From positions 21,638,001 to 21,702,000 of the forward strand of contig CM106585.1 in NCBI GenBank assembly GCA_048013815.1: 64,000 bases of DNA, given 5' to 3'. Positions 23,790-36,788 of the stretch are shown one piece after another. The position numbers and the translations under genes were made by a program. A model generated the notes under the pieces. The model did no database searches and had not been told where the DNA came from. It saw only the letters and a program-made list of their open reading frames with translations. This stretch comes from Setoptus koraiensis. Lineage: Eukaryota; Arthropoda. The stretch's first letter is position 1; every line of letters begins with the position of its first letter.

Positions 23790-26650
23790 CGCGTTAGCAA
23801 CAACCAACTACAGCGTGTGTGCTTTCCACCGCCATGGCGCACTGTTCGCTGACCATTGTGCATACGCCAGAATCGAATGGCATGCAATCGAACTAAAGCA
23901 ACGCTCAAGTTCGATCCGAGTCCCCCACCCCTCCCCCCGTCTCGTAAACCATAACAACAACAACGAATTTTATTTCAACTCAATTTGCGCTTTTTGTTAT
24001 ATGAGCATCTCCACTTGCGGGTTGCGTGCACTGTGAGCGCCTCTACACTGTACGCAATTGGTTAGTTTGTTGCATCCTCGCACTCACACACGCTCACCGA
24101 ATTGGGCTCAAGCGAACACACTAGCGAACCACACTAGTGAACTGATGGCCGCCCAAACTTAACTTTATACCGTATACAAACTACACAATATTGCATATAC
24201 ATTGTAGCATGGTGCTCATTACCCTCGGGCATCACACACGCACTCTATCAGGCACTCGGTGAAACATTATTAGTGCCATTCGCCGATCTTATGCTATTCT
24301 CATGTAATAATATTATTATTATATTACATAACAATCAACACATACACTCATCAGATCGATGAATTGAATCTCGCCACTCTCAAATGATATAATGATGTAT
24401 TAGACAAAAGTTGAAATCAACTTTTGTTGTAATAACTGTTGGCACTAATCGCAATGACGGTTATGCTGTTGATTATCGAGTCTATCAACTTTTGGCGCCT
24501 TGCCAACAGTGCCCACTGTTTGCGGCAAGGCCAATTGACCAGTCAACAGTGATGCCAATTGTAACACAATAATTGAGACACTAATTGATTAGTGCACATA
24601 CGCCGATTTGATCCGATCCAAGACGGCACACAAAACAATCAACACAGCTGATGAATTAAGCTCTAAATCAGCTCTACAAAGCCAGACACCACTCTCACTG
24701 GTCAAATTGACACACACACACACCGTCCGACGCAAACAATCAGCTGCACCAAGAGTGACCAGGAGTGGAACCGTCGAAATCGTTGAGTGGTATTGTAGGT
24801 GACCGTTACAATGTTGCAATTGACCGTAACAATCAGCTGTCAGCTATCAGATATCATAATATTGACCACACATGACCGGATACGACCGGTGCGAGATAGT
24901 CTCACAATTTGACTATTGTAACGTTGGTCAAAGCGCAATTCAAAGGCAAATTCAATTTGCCAGATTGTGTCCGATTGAGCGCGGACAGAAAGCATCATTG
25001 CTAGCAACACTAAAGCTAAAACACTAATCATGTCGTGATATAACGTTACGCTGCCACTTGGCATTTGCATTAACGTGCCAACATCAACTTGTGGCGAGAC
25101 CATGGTTTGCGGGCCTTATTTGGCGTTGACTATTTGGTGATATAAGCGTAAGCCACCCAAGTTGCCGAGGAACGGCCATCAAGAGAGAACGTTCCATTGG
25201 TTCATTGGAGGACAAACTGGCTGGCCGAGAGAAGCCACAACTAACAGGCTAGTGGCCACTCAAGCAATTTATTTGTGTCAAGGGACGTCTGTGTCTGATT
25301 AACAACTTGTCAGCTTAAGAGAATCATCTAGATGAATGGCAATCGCCCACATTGCCTGTTGTTTTAAACTTGTGAGCCAATGAGCATTGCGTCACGGTGG
25401 TCCACGGCGCTGCTCAGGTGTGTGTGTGTGTGGTGGGCATATAAACTCTTAAGTAGGCACAATAAGACTCATTAAGGAGAATGTTTGTTGTGTTTATGAG
25501 TGGCGAGCTAGCTCGATGTTGGCGCTGATGCGGCGCTTGGCTGAAATTCAAATAAATTATGCGCAAGCATCAGGCAAACTATCCAGAGCATGACAATGGA
25601 AATAGTTGGCATTTAAATATTGTGCGCACATAGGAAGAATTGTTGCCTAGCAGCTCTAAAAGAATTATCATTATCATTAACAAGGTTCAGCCAAGTACAA
25701 GCAGCCAGGTAATGGGCCCAACAGTTGATGGCGCATGTTTCATTTGATTCACTATCAACCTGTCTTGTCGGCTGTGTCCGACCTGTGTGAACAACACACA
25801 GGCCCAGCTCGACCAAGCACCATGGGTCAAAACACCATACGCCACCAACATATTGCAACAGCAACGTATTGCAAGTGGACATAACTCTATCGAAGTCCAT
25901 TAGTTTAGTTAGTGTAATGTTTAAAGGGCACGCAACATTTACTATAGTTGCCGCCAATACCATCTGGCTATTGCTTGTTGTCTGTCATGACGGCGCCAAT
26001 TAACAGGCTCTTTTTTAACTCTCCGTGAGTGAGCCTGCTTGTGGTGCCCATCTAGTCGATGTTGCTCACAACAGAATTACTGTCAGTAAGTCTGATCAGA
26101 TTGATGATAGTAAGATTGTATGCTCGGTATTACAAGTATTACATGTGTTATTATTAGTATTGTTCTACTGGCAGTAACGACTGTCCACAAATCACGACTT
26201 GCGCTTGTAGTTTGCTAAGCTCGCAAGAGCGATCATCGCCATGCAGCCGGACACGAGTAACGCTGACTTGATGACGGCGCCAACGGAAACACGGAACAGC
26301 ATCGCTTATGCTGAATGCATGTGGGCCACTTGTGCCAACTGCATCGCCATGAAACTATTTCAACAAGCAACGTCTCGACAACACTCGTTGGCTGTACCGC
26401 TCTCTCAACTCGACCGAGCTTGGCCAGGTCGAGTTGAGAGAGTCGCACCAGAGAATAACAATCCAAACAATAATCCTCTCAAACACAGACACTCAACGAG
26501 AGGAATGGCGCAAACAGAATGATTATGTAATGTAGCGCAGTAATGAACTCACCTGTTTGCTTGCTGCTTTCTAATCAACCCTAACACTGGCCGCTTGCTG
26601 CTGCTGCTGCTGATGGATAGCACCTGTTGTTGGCCGATGAACGTTCTGCT

Positions 26651-26720
26651 TTGTCGTTGTTGTTGTTGCTGTTGTTGTTGCTGTTGTTGCTGTGCTTGCT
26701 GCTGTTGTTGTTGGCGTGTC
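26651..26720. repeat. (TTG/CTG)n imperfect trinucleotide tract
   Basis: Interspersed TTG and CTG units over about 70 bp. The trinucleotide register produces long spurious open frames. Confidence 0.9.
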
Positions 26721-29700
26721 GGCGTTGTTGTTGGCGTGTTGCTGGCGCTGAGCTGGATGCGATTGAGGATTGTGATTGTTTTCGGCCGGATGATATTTTA
26801 TCCGATCATATATGCACTCACTATTTTATACGCAACTATGTGTAATCTCTCTCTCTCTCTCTAAAGAGGTAAGCTCGCTCTCCGTGGAATGAGTGCGCTG
26901 GCAGCAAGCAAAAATTCAATCACTACTATTGATGACTGCGCACTGCTTGCCAGATTGCGGATGATGGATGGTGGTTGTGTGATGCTGCGATGATCGCGCT
27001 CCGACGATGTTGTGATTTGCACTGCTACACTTGGCCGCCTAGATATATAAATATATATATACCGGCTGTGCCAAATAAATGATGAATAATAACGAAAATG
27101 AATAAAATCGATGCGGCCGGGCCAATCGCTTGCGCACTGTGTATCGGTGTGCCCAATGTTGTTGGCGTAATAATTAACAATTGCCAGCCTCTCGGATGCC
27201 AGCCTCTGGTTTGCAGTGCGCACCCCGAACACACACACTCACTGTCGCTGTCGCTGATGATGAAAATTTTCAGGTGAATCGCTGTGTCTCTCACCTGTGT
27301 CTCGTCTGTCTCACTGTCGCACTGTGTGTATCGTCTATCTCATCGCGTTGTATCTCGGACTGTCGCAATACTGACTGCATAGGTGCCTATTGTTGACTGG
27401 CCACTGTAGCTGCAGAAGAAAAAAACTCGCTTGCCAGCCACTTTGTGCAGTTCGGGCATGTGAGCTGCTTTGTGCCTGCGTGAAGAGCCCGCTCTGAGTC
27501 GGCCAGGCAGAGTTGCGCACAAAGTCAATCCTGACAGTCGCTTCTTCTTCTTCGTCTTCTTCTTGTTCCACTGGCGCCGGCTTGCCCATTCACCTGTTCA
27601 TGGACAAGTTTCCACGCACACTCTTATCATAGAACTACACACGCCGACACTCTCAACGGAGACGACAGAGCCTTGCACCGTCTCGGCTGCACCGTCTTGC
27701 CCGCACCGTGCAGTGGTGCCAGCGCAGCCGGCGCATCTAGCGAGCAGCAGCAGTGTCCTGTTGCAGTGTGCGGTGGTCGTCCGCCCCCAACTTGCAGCGA
27801 GTGCCATTGTTGTCGCTTCCATAATACTGTGCAGTGGCCAACAGTTGACTGGTGTGTTGCTGTTGTTGTTGTTGGTGCGGCAGCGTCGTCGGTAGAGCCA
27901 AACGCTGACCCCAAATGATTGGCAGTCGCACAACAAATGGCCTATGCGCCAGCTCGACGACAGCACTGCCACAGGGACCGTTCCAGTGAGCCGGCCAGCA
28001 ACGACAACGGCGGCAACGACAACAGCAGCAGTCGCTGTTGTTGTTGTGTGAGCTCGCTGAATGCATGTGAGATAATTGTCACTGGCTGCTACATTTGTTG
28101 CCTTGCGCGCTCCTGCCTCGACTATTTCGAGCCAGCCACCGAGCCTGGCACCGGCAACGACAACAGCGCCGCCGACGACAACAACAGCACTGCCGACGAC
28201 AACAGCGGCGGCACCGGCAGCAACAGCAGCCAACAACGACAGCCAACGACATCAGGCAACAACGACAACAGGCAACAGCAGCAGCCAACAACGACAAGCG
28301 CGCACAGCTCGCTAGCCAATATGGCTCGCTATGTGTGTACAAGTGGCGCCACTCAACTGGTTGTTCGCAGGCCGCCACTGACTGCCACTGGCGCCGTCAC
28401 ACACACAAAGTCGGACGATGCATCAACAACAACAACACCGGCCACAGTAATTATATCTGGCCTGAGCCAATGTGTGTGTGTCACTGTCCGTTCCCGCGAC
28501 ACGGCCAGCCTAAGCCAAGTGATAATGGCCCGGCGAGCCACACAACAAGCTCACCTGGTCGTCATAATGGCTGTCGCTGGCTGGCATTGGTTAGACTTAT
28601 CGGATTGGCTAATATTGGCTAATATCGTGGCTAATGCGCCTAATTCTCTATTCGCGACCACTCACAACTGTTGGCCTGTGTTAGCTGGTGCCACTGACGT
28701 AACTGCATGCATGACGATGTTTGTGTGCGATGTTCGCGTACGATGCGTTTGCGTATAATGTCGGCCACCCAGCCGCCCACAGAGTGGCCATTGTGCGCCC
28801 GTTGTGAGTGGGTGCCGCACCAACAATAGCAACAACGCAACAACAACAACAACGACAACGACGACAACAGCAGCACCGGTCAACTGCTGGTGAGTGGCGG
28901 CATTATGTACTGGCGACATGGCGGCGCCAACAACAACAATTGGCAATTGTTGTTGCTCATTTGCGCGCACTGTGCCCATCGCTGCACGCCGATCAAAGCC
29001 AATCTAGCCAATCAAAGCTCGCAGGCTGGCAAGCGATGATATGATATAACAACATGACAAACTCACCGTCATGTTGTGCGCCCTCTTTTCCTGATCGCAC
29101 ACACTGATCGCACACACTGGCCGCACACAGACGAATCGCTGATGAGTCCGGCATTCGGATAATCGAATGAACGCCATTGATAAACTTGATACCATCAATC
29201 GGATAGCTAGCGGCAGCGCGACAAACTGCTGGTATCGGCTGATACCAACAGCGGCAGCAAGTGACAGTCATCGGAGTGGTCATCGCAACGCATCTACCTG
29301 TTACATATCACTGGCGCTGTCACTGCTGCCAAGTCCTGTCAGGTGTTGCTGTTGCAGTGTGGCCGCTCGGGCCGCTCGCATTCATCAGGTAGCTTACAAC
29401 TTGTTAGTGGATTGGTCGGCTGGCTGGTGTTTAGTTTTAGGGCTGACCGATTGACTCGCTCGGGCTATTCGTTTGGTTATGGGGCATACAAGTTGCATAA
29501 GCCAGCTGACACATTGTGAGTTACAAGGGCACAGACGGACAGTCGCATTTGCATCGATGCGATATCGACCTGAACACACCTGTAACTTACAGGCCGTAAG
29601 AGGCGCCTAATGACAAGTGCTGCGAGTGAGCTGTCAGTTGCAGCGACTTAAGTCTGACTGACAGTCACTGATCAGCTGTTAGCTGTTACTGTCAGCTCAA

Positions 29701-30340
29701 CACAGTGATGGGACGGCACGGCAATGCACGCTAATGCAACGTGAGCCAATGCAAAGTGAGCCAATGTTAAGCAAGCTAATGGGATGGCGGAAAGAGGATG
29801 CCCGATTGTTTGACAGACACACAAGAGTGTTACATCATGCAAGTTACGTGTGTGTGCGATAAGAGGAGCGTTGTGTTGCGTTGTTCACTTCATTAGTCAG
29901 TGTCCACTTGAGAAGCATACAAACACACACACTTGTTACACATGATGCGGCCCAATCACCATTCATCATCATGACAATCATGACGATCATCAGACAAGGA
30001 CAGTTTGTTATTAGTTGCATAACAAATAGTTACCATCTGTTATTATATAATTATTTGTTATATAACAAATAGTTACATAACAGATAGTTACATAACAGTG
30101 TTTGGTGTGAGCGAAGACACTTGTTCCCAATTGCAATTGGGTTGTGATATTTGGCGAGACACAAAATTGATTGCCATTGCCATCATACATGCATTGAGTG
30201 TGTTATCCATTAGTGAGCCAATTGCTGATAGAATAGTTAGTGCATGCAACTACCATTAACAATGCACATGATGGCTGCAAGCTGCATTGCTGGTCAGCGC
30301 AACAGCGTCAAACAGCTCAGGCCGACACATTTACATCTAG

Positions 30341-30410
30341 ATGAAGCCAGATGAAGCCAGATGAAGCCAGATGAAGCCAGATAGTGGCAGATAGTGCCAG
30401 ATAGGGCGAG
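30341..30410. repeat. Seven tandem decamers (ATGAAGCCAG and variants)
   Basis: Four exact ATGAAGCCAG units (30341-30380) followed by ATAGTGGCAG, ATAGTGCCAG and ATAGGGCGAG, all in exact 10-bp register. Confidence 0.95.
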
Positions 30411-30701
30411 ATAAAAAATGACGCCAGCACCACCAAACGCTTGTTAAGCAAATCAACCACTTAGCTGGACAACACTTGGCCACTTCCGCCGGCAACAGTT
30501 GTGCACAGGTCGCAACAGTCGGCCTGACAGGCCTGACTGTTCAACAGTCACTGTTGAGAACTGTGCGATGCAGCAGCAACAACAACAATTGCTGGCCAGC
30601 TCACTCACTTCCTGCTCGCAAGTGGCCAGTTCTTTTGGCCAGCGTTGTTGTTGTTTACACTTAACCTAATATTTGTACTGCTGGCGCTGCTCTGTCAGTT
30701 G

Positions 30702-30800
30702 TGTCATTTGTATCAGCTGTTGTGTCATTTATATCAGCTGTTGTGTCGGCCGTATCAGCTGTTATAACGGCTGTTGTAACGGATGTTGTGTCGGCTGTAT
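30702..30800. repeat. Tandem 21-bp repeat with a TATCAGCTGTTG core
   Basis: Units start at 30702, 30723 and 30744, sharing TGTCATTTGTATCAGCTGTT with changes. Degenerate half-units continue to about 30800. CAGCTG is an E-box sequence. Confidence 0.9.
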
Positions 30801-31278
30801 GACTCATACAGTATGAGTGAGCTGTTAGAAAGAGTTTGCATGAGCTTGCGAGAACTTGTATCGGCTGTTCACTTTCTCCTCACACAAGCCGTTGTTTGTT
30901 GTTGCAAGTGACTCGATACGGTCGCCGAGGACGCGTCGCTAGCGCCGTCCAATTATTACATAATAGTTGCTGTTGTATTAATAATAACAATATTAAGATA
31001 TTATCTTGGCGCGCTGTGAAGAGCACACTCGATTGAGCACATCGATTCGACAGCAAGTCGATGGCGGCTATTGGACTCGCATCTACAATGTGAGATGCCT
31101 TATTGAGATTGAGCTAACAAACACAAACAAGCTGATACAAACGAGCTAATAAAGCTGCTGTCAGTTACACGCTTACCGTTATTTGGTTAGCTGTTAGTGT
31201 TGCTGTCAGCAGCTGACTAACTAACATTGGCCAATAATAGCTGTTAAGTGTGTAGGCCCGTTGGAAAACTTTCTCATT

Positions 31279-31338
31279 GCTCATCATTGGCTGTCACTGC
31301 TCATCATTGGCTGTCGTTGCTCATCATTGGCTGTCGTT
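31279..31338. repeat. Three tandem 20-mers (TGCTCATCATTGGCTGTCGT type)
   Basis: Units at 31279, 31299 and 31319 differ only at one or two bases near the end. Confidence 0.95.
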
Positions 31339-32697
31339 GCTGTCATCACAGAGCTGCTGTTACCTGTGGTGTCAGCGATGACATCGCATGCAGTGTGTTC
31401 ACATGGCTGACAGCTGGCTCGTCGGTGTGTGTATTTACTAAATACTATTTAGGTATTTACGAATGTTGGCCCACGGTGAGCCCGCTTGTTGGCTGCCTAC
31501 TCACAACTGCACTTTTGATCGGCAATTGCGATATGTAGTTTCGATTGGAATGGCCAGTCATTCGCCCATTTATTGGCGCTCTCGGTCGCTTACTGGCCGC
31601 TTGCCGGTCGCCGGCATCGCTCAGCATCTTGATGCATCGTGAAGCCAGAGAAGCCAAAGAAGCCAGCGAAGCCGGCCAACTGGCCAGTGAAAGCGACTGC
31701 CCAACTCGGTGCAGCCAACTACTCACAACTCCTAGCGGCGTCTTAATGAGACATAACCGATTGGTTGCCTTCGGTGATCTATGATCGCGGATGACAGATC
31801 ATTGAGCTGTGTATGAGCCGCGCAAGACAATGCACCCACTTTGTTTGTCTCCATTACACGCTTGCTGTCGGCCAGTGTTGTCAGTGTTGCCTGTGTCGTC
31901 GCTGTTGCAGCAAGCGGCTCCCGAGCGGCCACAACAACTGCGACTCATGGGTGAGTGACCTGCGCTGCATCTGTCATCTATCTCACAATCTCACTATCTC
32001 AGATCTCAGTATCTGGCTGGCGCTGCATCTCACTGGCGCCCTATCTGGCTGCCAATGCGCTCGCCAGTGTTTGCGCAAAGTGCTGTCGTCATCACTTGTC
32101 AGCGAGTCGCCCTTGTGAGACTAGTAGCCAGCAACAACAACAAGCTACCTGTCGTATGTCAACTGGCCAACGTCAACTGAAAACGCTGAATAAACGTCTG
32201 GATCAATAAATCACTTTTGGGCACAATTACTGTACCGGCGCAATTTTGCTCTGTATGCACTGCATTACAGTGCCGGTACAGTATTGAGTCAATACTATTG
32301 AGTGCTCACAATTATCAGTCAATATGCTCACCTGAGCAGCTCATGTAATATCATGTAATAATGCAGTCGCAATTGTGATGCCATGCATGCCAATAGTTTG
32401 CCAGCAAGTGCAATTACTGTACAATTTTTGCATTGTTGCAGCATTATCCAGCCAGCGAATGTATATTAGCTATAGTCACTATAGTTCGCTGGCCAATAGT
32501 CGCCAGTTGGGCACAACTAGCGACTATCATCAGCTTGCGTATAACACACATACACTGCTCACACTTATGTAACATCATGATTAATATGATGCAGTTGCGC
32601 ATAATGCCATGTCTGACAGTCTACTATTTCACGGTGTACATTTCTTTGTAACGGTATCAGCAGACGTAACAATCAGCATATGCAACATTGTTATTGT

Positions 32698-32745
32698 TGT
32701 TGCAGTTGTTGTTGTTGTTGTTGTTGTCGTTGTTGTTGTTGTTTT
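32698..32745. repeat. (TTG)n microsatellite
   Basis: A long GTT/TTG run with a single GTC interruption. A matching AAC run lies at 33000-33023, so the pair forms an inverted repeat about 260 bp apart that flanks the 11-mer array. Confidence 0.9.
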
Positions 32746-32833
32746 GTTTGACACTCTCTAATTCACTCACGAGTGCCGCTGACAAGTGAGCGAATTACTC
32801 GCATCGCTTGTTGTGTTTGTGTGTGTGCCTGTG

Positions 32834-32908
32834 CAATACCGGTACAATAACGGTACAATAACGGTACAATAACGGTGCAATAACGGTACAATAACGGTAC
32901 AATAGCGG
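32834..32908. repeat. Seven tandem 11-mers (CAATAACGGTA)
   Basis: Units begin at 32834, 32845, 32856, 32867, 32878, 32889 and 32900. The first has ACCGGTA and the last is partial. ACCGGTA and AACGGTA are Myb/Grainyhead-like, but no factor can be assigned. Confidence 0.95.
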
Positions 32909-34378
32909 CAATAATTACAAATAATGATAGTACCGGTAATAAAAATCAGATGCAGAGATGAAGAAAACAATTGGTAATTCACAATTGTCCGTTAGTCACA
33001 ACAACAACAACAACAACAACAATTAATTATGCAGCAGTAAATCTCACACAAGCACAGTGGCAGGCGCACAATGTTGTGACTGGCGCTTGTGATTAACGGT
33101 TGTGTCACTGGCGCTTGTGACAACTCAATTAGGTCGCTCCGATGCAAATTAGCTTGTCGCATCACTCACCTGTTGCCCATGCGCTGCTTTAATGACACCT
33201 TTACACTTGCCAGACTCTACACTGCAGAGTCCATTCTATGCACTCTACAGCATGCACTCTACGGCACTCCCTATAGAGTATAGAGTTTGGCAAGCTCATG
33301 CTGCTTGTGCTCACATGATGATATCATAATGACAGTGGCATGATCATACTATGTCATACTATAGCGATATATTGATATATTATACTGCTCAATTTAGATT
33401 GGCGCTATTTCAACTATGCTGTCATGACCCAGGAGACAGTCACCTCAACGGTCGCTGCATTGTGGCCCATTGACAATGGTCACTCAGTCACTCTTATTAT
33501 GCTCGCTCACTGCATGCTCGCCAGCAACGGTAAAATGGTTACGTAAACACAGCGTCGTCGGCGTCGTCGTATTTTACGGCAACGTCAACTAACAGCTCGC
33601 CGCTGTCGTGTGATGCTGCTTGTGAGCTGCTGTCATGTCGATGCAGTGTTGCATGCCATTGCAACAAAACCATTTATCTATTCTCGGTGCACATCAATTG
33701 ACAACAATTACTCTCTATATAAATACTCTCCGCTGCATTATACATATGCTAGTGATACCAGTGATACTATGATATTATGATTGTATGACAATGCTCAATC
33801 AATAGCGACTTCAATCAATGGTAACAGTGACGCAACAGCAAAGCTGTCAACAGCGGCACCTGAGAAACAAGGTGACTGTTGTTTGTGGTTTAATTCAATT
33901 GATAATTTATAACAGCAGTCAATTGCATGCTGCAGACCCAGTGCAAACAATGACGCAACCCATGATGCAACAAACAGCTCGACTCATCACTGCACAATCG
34001 CTGGCCACTCACTGGCTGAACAAGTGTACTGTGCAACTGTCTGCAGTAGTCGACTCACGGTGAGTCGATGAATGACACTTGTTGCAGCGTTGCAGTGTTG
34101 CATTGGTGCATTGTTGTGCGCCGGCGCTGTTGCCGTTATGCGAGCCGCTGCTCGATGAAGTTGCTCAGGTGATTCTGTGCCTCTGTTTGCGACATATGCG
34201 AATGTCCACTGGCTGACTTAGTCAGTGACTGACCGACTGACTGACTGACTGACTCACACTGATCAACTCGATCATCACACAAACACACGAACAAACAAAG
34301 GCTTGTCGCACCACCGCTACCTGGCACCACCAAACAGCAACCAACAAACACCAAACTGTTGCATAACTATTGCATAAA

Positions 34379-34414
34379 CTCTCGCACAGACTCTCGCACA
34401 GACCCTCGCACAAA
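34379..34414. repeat. Three tandem 12-mers (CTCTCGCACAGA)
   Basis: Units at 34379, 34391 and 34403 with one or two changes in the third. Confidence 0.9.
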
Positions 34415-34850
34415 CTATCGAGTAGCGAGTTTGGTGTCGACTGGTCGACAGGTACTGCACAGGCTGCTGCAACCAAATATACATAGGTTATGACGGCTAC
34501 GGCGATGTGCATGCAACCCAAACAATCTGCGCATCTCATTCAGTGGGCCACAGTGAGACAATGGCCACTGGTGGGCAACAATTGGCAATTGTCTCGCTTC
34601 ACCGGGTGCTCAACACGCCGCAATTTAAATCCCTTCACTTACTAAATCTTTGAATCTCCGCTCACCGAATCGCCGCTCACTAGAGCTTGCTCGCTCTGCC
34701 TAGACAATATACCCGAGATGATATATCGCGGATAATGTATCTCTGATAATGGATACAGATGCGAGAGGCCTCCAGAATGCAGTCGCGAATGCAGAGTGCG
34801 CTGTAAGATGTGCCAGAGTACAACGTTTTTGTGGATCTCACAGACTACTC

Positions 34851-34872
34851 TGCCGCATTTTTCAATGCGGCA
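34851..34872. other. Perfect 9-bp hairpin at the left edge of the mobile island
   Basis: TGCCGCATT (34851-34859) and AATGCGGCA (34864-34872) around a TTTC loop. It sits about 30 bp outside the left inverted repeat at 34901. Confidence 0.7.
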
Positions 34873-35306
34873 GTCTTATTTATTGATAACATATCGCGGG
34901 TGTTCCATCGAACAGTGACCCACTCCGATTTTCTTCAAACTCAACACAGGGGCCCCGAAGGGGCCCCAAAAAACAAATAAAGTGGTCCGGAGGTGCGGAA
35001 ATTCTTACTTCCGGAGATATGGAAAAATGCATTTTTTGGGCCTCAGAGGGGCCCCAGACCAAAAATTTTCGCATGATTGTATAGATCTCAACGATGTCTC
35101 CGTAGTTCAGTTGAATTTAGTCTCATAGAGCATCCAAACCCCCAGATAATAAACTTCAATTCTATGAACCACTTCCGGTCTACGTGATTGTAGACTTATC
35201 GAACATCGTACGACTCTCCGTGTGTCGGGCACGCATTTGCATCATTTCTGGTGTTCGGGTGTGTGACAATTACTCGGCCGAAGGCCGGGGTTGTCGGTTC
35301 GAGCGA

Positions 35307-35331
35307 GGGTTGAGGGCGAAGCCCTCAACCC
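35307..35331. other. Perfect 11-bp GC-rich hairpin
   Basis: GGGTTGAGGGC, loop GAA, GCCCTCAACCC, in a run of related short palindromes (GCCGAAGGC-type) from 35277 to 35365. The tight 3-base loop suggests a terminator-like or structural RNA or DNA element. Confidence 0.75.
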
Positions 35332-35741
35332 GAAGCGAGGCAAGCTTGCGAGGCCGAAGGCCGAGTCGGTAAAGATCGAAAGAGGGCCAGTATAGATGGA
35401 AGGTTGAGTAGCGAAGTAAATTAGTAATAACAAGTTATACTGATTATACCAGTATAAGAGCGCTTAATTTTTCCAGTGAACAATCTTAGAGGTTTGGACA
35501 GTTTATTAAGAAGTGATAAGTGCTAGCTGTCTCTAGAAAGTTTCAAGAATTTATCCTGGTGAGAACAGTTTCGAAAATCGCACATAATGTATGGGCACAT
35601 GTGATCAGAAATCACATGTATTGAATGAGCTAACATGATCCAGAATTGCCTATAGCGCCAATACTAGAAACAGAAAATTGATAAGACTTGCACAGATCGT
35701 GTATAGCATCGATCCACCTCCTCACAATACATTAACCTCTG

Positions 35742-36064
35742 CATGAGCCCGAGACTTAAAATTCAATCCACCTCCCTGAAATGTGTGTTTGGGAGGTGGA
35801 CGAACCTTCGAGTCTCAAACTTGTATGTAGGTTGTTGCATGCTCAGGAGGTGAACTTATTGTTTAAGCTCAAGCTAGTCCACCTCCCAAGCATGAGTCGC
35901 CCCACGCTATTTCGAGTAGCTAAACCTATCTCGTTATAGCTTCGGTCCACCTCCTGACTAGACATGAGCCCGAGACTCAAAATTCAATCCACCTCCCTAG
36001 TAAATGTGTAATTGGGAGGTGGACGAACTTTCGAATCTCAAGCTTGAGTGTACCTCCCACCTCC
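35742..36064. repeat. Two diverged ~82-bp direct repeats with nested palindromes and CCACCTCC boxes
   Basis: Copy A 35742-35823 and copy B 35963-36046 both start CATGAGCCCGAGACT and share AAAATTCAATCCACCTCCCT. In each, TCCACCTCCC pairs with GGGAGGTGGA across a short loop, and GAGACT pairs with AGTCTC or its near match further out. Extra CCACCTCC boxes lie at 35714, 35879, 35947 and 36057. Confidence 0.85.
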
Positions 36065-36788
36065 CAAGCACATTTCAGCCTACACACTCACTAAGCACTG
36101 ATTATGCTAGTGCTAATGTATGCAAGCACACAGCACGTGACTCTATAGATCGAAAACTGTGAATATCCCCAATAAATCGGTACGTGGATATTCACTGGCA
36201 TACAAAGTCGGAGTATTCACAAGCACACAGCGCGTGAATCACCATAGCACAATTGGTGAATATCCTATGAAATGCACGAATTAAGTATCCACCATCATAC
36301 CGTGCGTGGATATTCATGCGTGATCTTCAGGATCCCACAGCACTACATCATAAGCCCTTAATTAAAATTAAGCGCTAAAAAGTGGGTATGAATCCCTCCA
36401 TTCTTTTTTCAACGATAGTGCACGCGCTAGGACTCGGTGGGTGGTCTGAATAACTGCGGGCGCAGATTCGATCCGCGCCGCGCTCATTGGTCACGCCTCT
36501 TTAGTTTTACCGCTTTTATTCTATTCCTGTGGCCTCTAAGTATGATCTGCCTTCGGTATGGAGGAGCGAATACACTACCGGATGTTCGTGCGTGTAGGTA
36601 TGGCCGATAATTCCCTTCACTTAACCCTCAAATACCTTGAAATACCCACAATGCGGAACCTCGGCTATCTCGGGAACGAAGAATTTCCTCACTTCCGGAA
36701 TACCCGTTCGGGTATCAGGGTACAATACGCTACCCAAAAATACCCAAAATACCCAAATCGGGGTGGGTCATTGTTCGATGGAACAACC

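Larger units (their letters stand above)
20741..34850. other. Large intergenic region with no gene recognised; simple and short tandem repeats
   Basis: About 14 kb between fascin and the mobile island. I checked both strands for domain signatures, signal peptides followed by good donors, and exon-sized conserved blocks, and found none I can support. The longer open frames (27598-28236 minus, 27919-28758 plus and neighbours) are CAA/TTG-driven low complexity. Content is GT runs (21990-22007, 23769-23789), TTG/CTG runs (26651-26720), CAA runs (28831-28875) and the tandem repeats listed separately. Fascin promoter elements should lie at its right edge just above 20740, but none is evident beyond AT-rich DNA. 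Confidence 0.65.
34901..36785. mobile_element. 1.9-kb segment bounded by 31-bp inverted repeats (mobile-element candidate)
   Basis: The left end begins TGTTCCATCGAACAGTGACC (34901-34931). The right end (36755-36785) is its reverse complement, matching at 29 of 31 positions. Both termini read TG...CA. No target-site duplication is evident. The interior holds no long coding frame: it carries the GC-rich hairpin at 35307, the CCACCTCC arrays and a tRNA-like B-box. It may be a non-autonomous element, or an inverted duplication of one piece of a larger element, since a sequence translating to GSLFDGT reads outward at both ends. Confidence 0.45.

Noticed and set aside
24840-25103. Minus-strand 87-aa frame with a signal-peptide-like core (ISVLALVLLAMMLSVRAQS)
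   Set aside because: No splice donor of quality follows, no recognised domain, and the frame ends soon after. A hydrophobic stretch alone is not enough.
27598-28758. Overlapping long frames on both strands (up to 279 aa)
   Set aside because: Composition is CAA/TTG/GCA triplet low complexity. Frames are open on both strands at once and no domain is present.
30341-30410. CRISPR-like direct repeats
   Set aside because: Units are directly adjacent with no spacers, in a eukaryotic genome. A simple tandem repeat.
36425-36490. tRNA-like sequence with a B-box (AGATTCGATCC)
   Set aside because: The T-arm has a mismatch, and no 7-bp acceptor stem or anticodon arm can be paired. At most a decayed tRNA-derived repeat.
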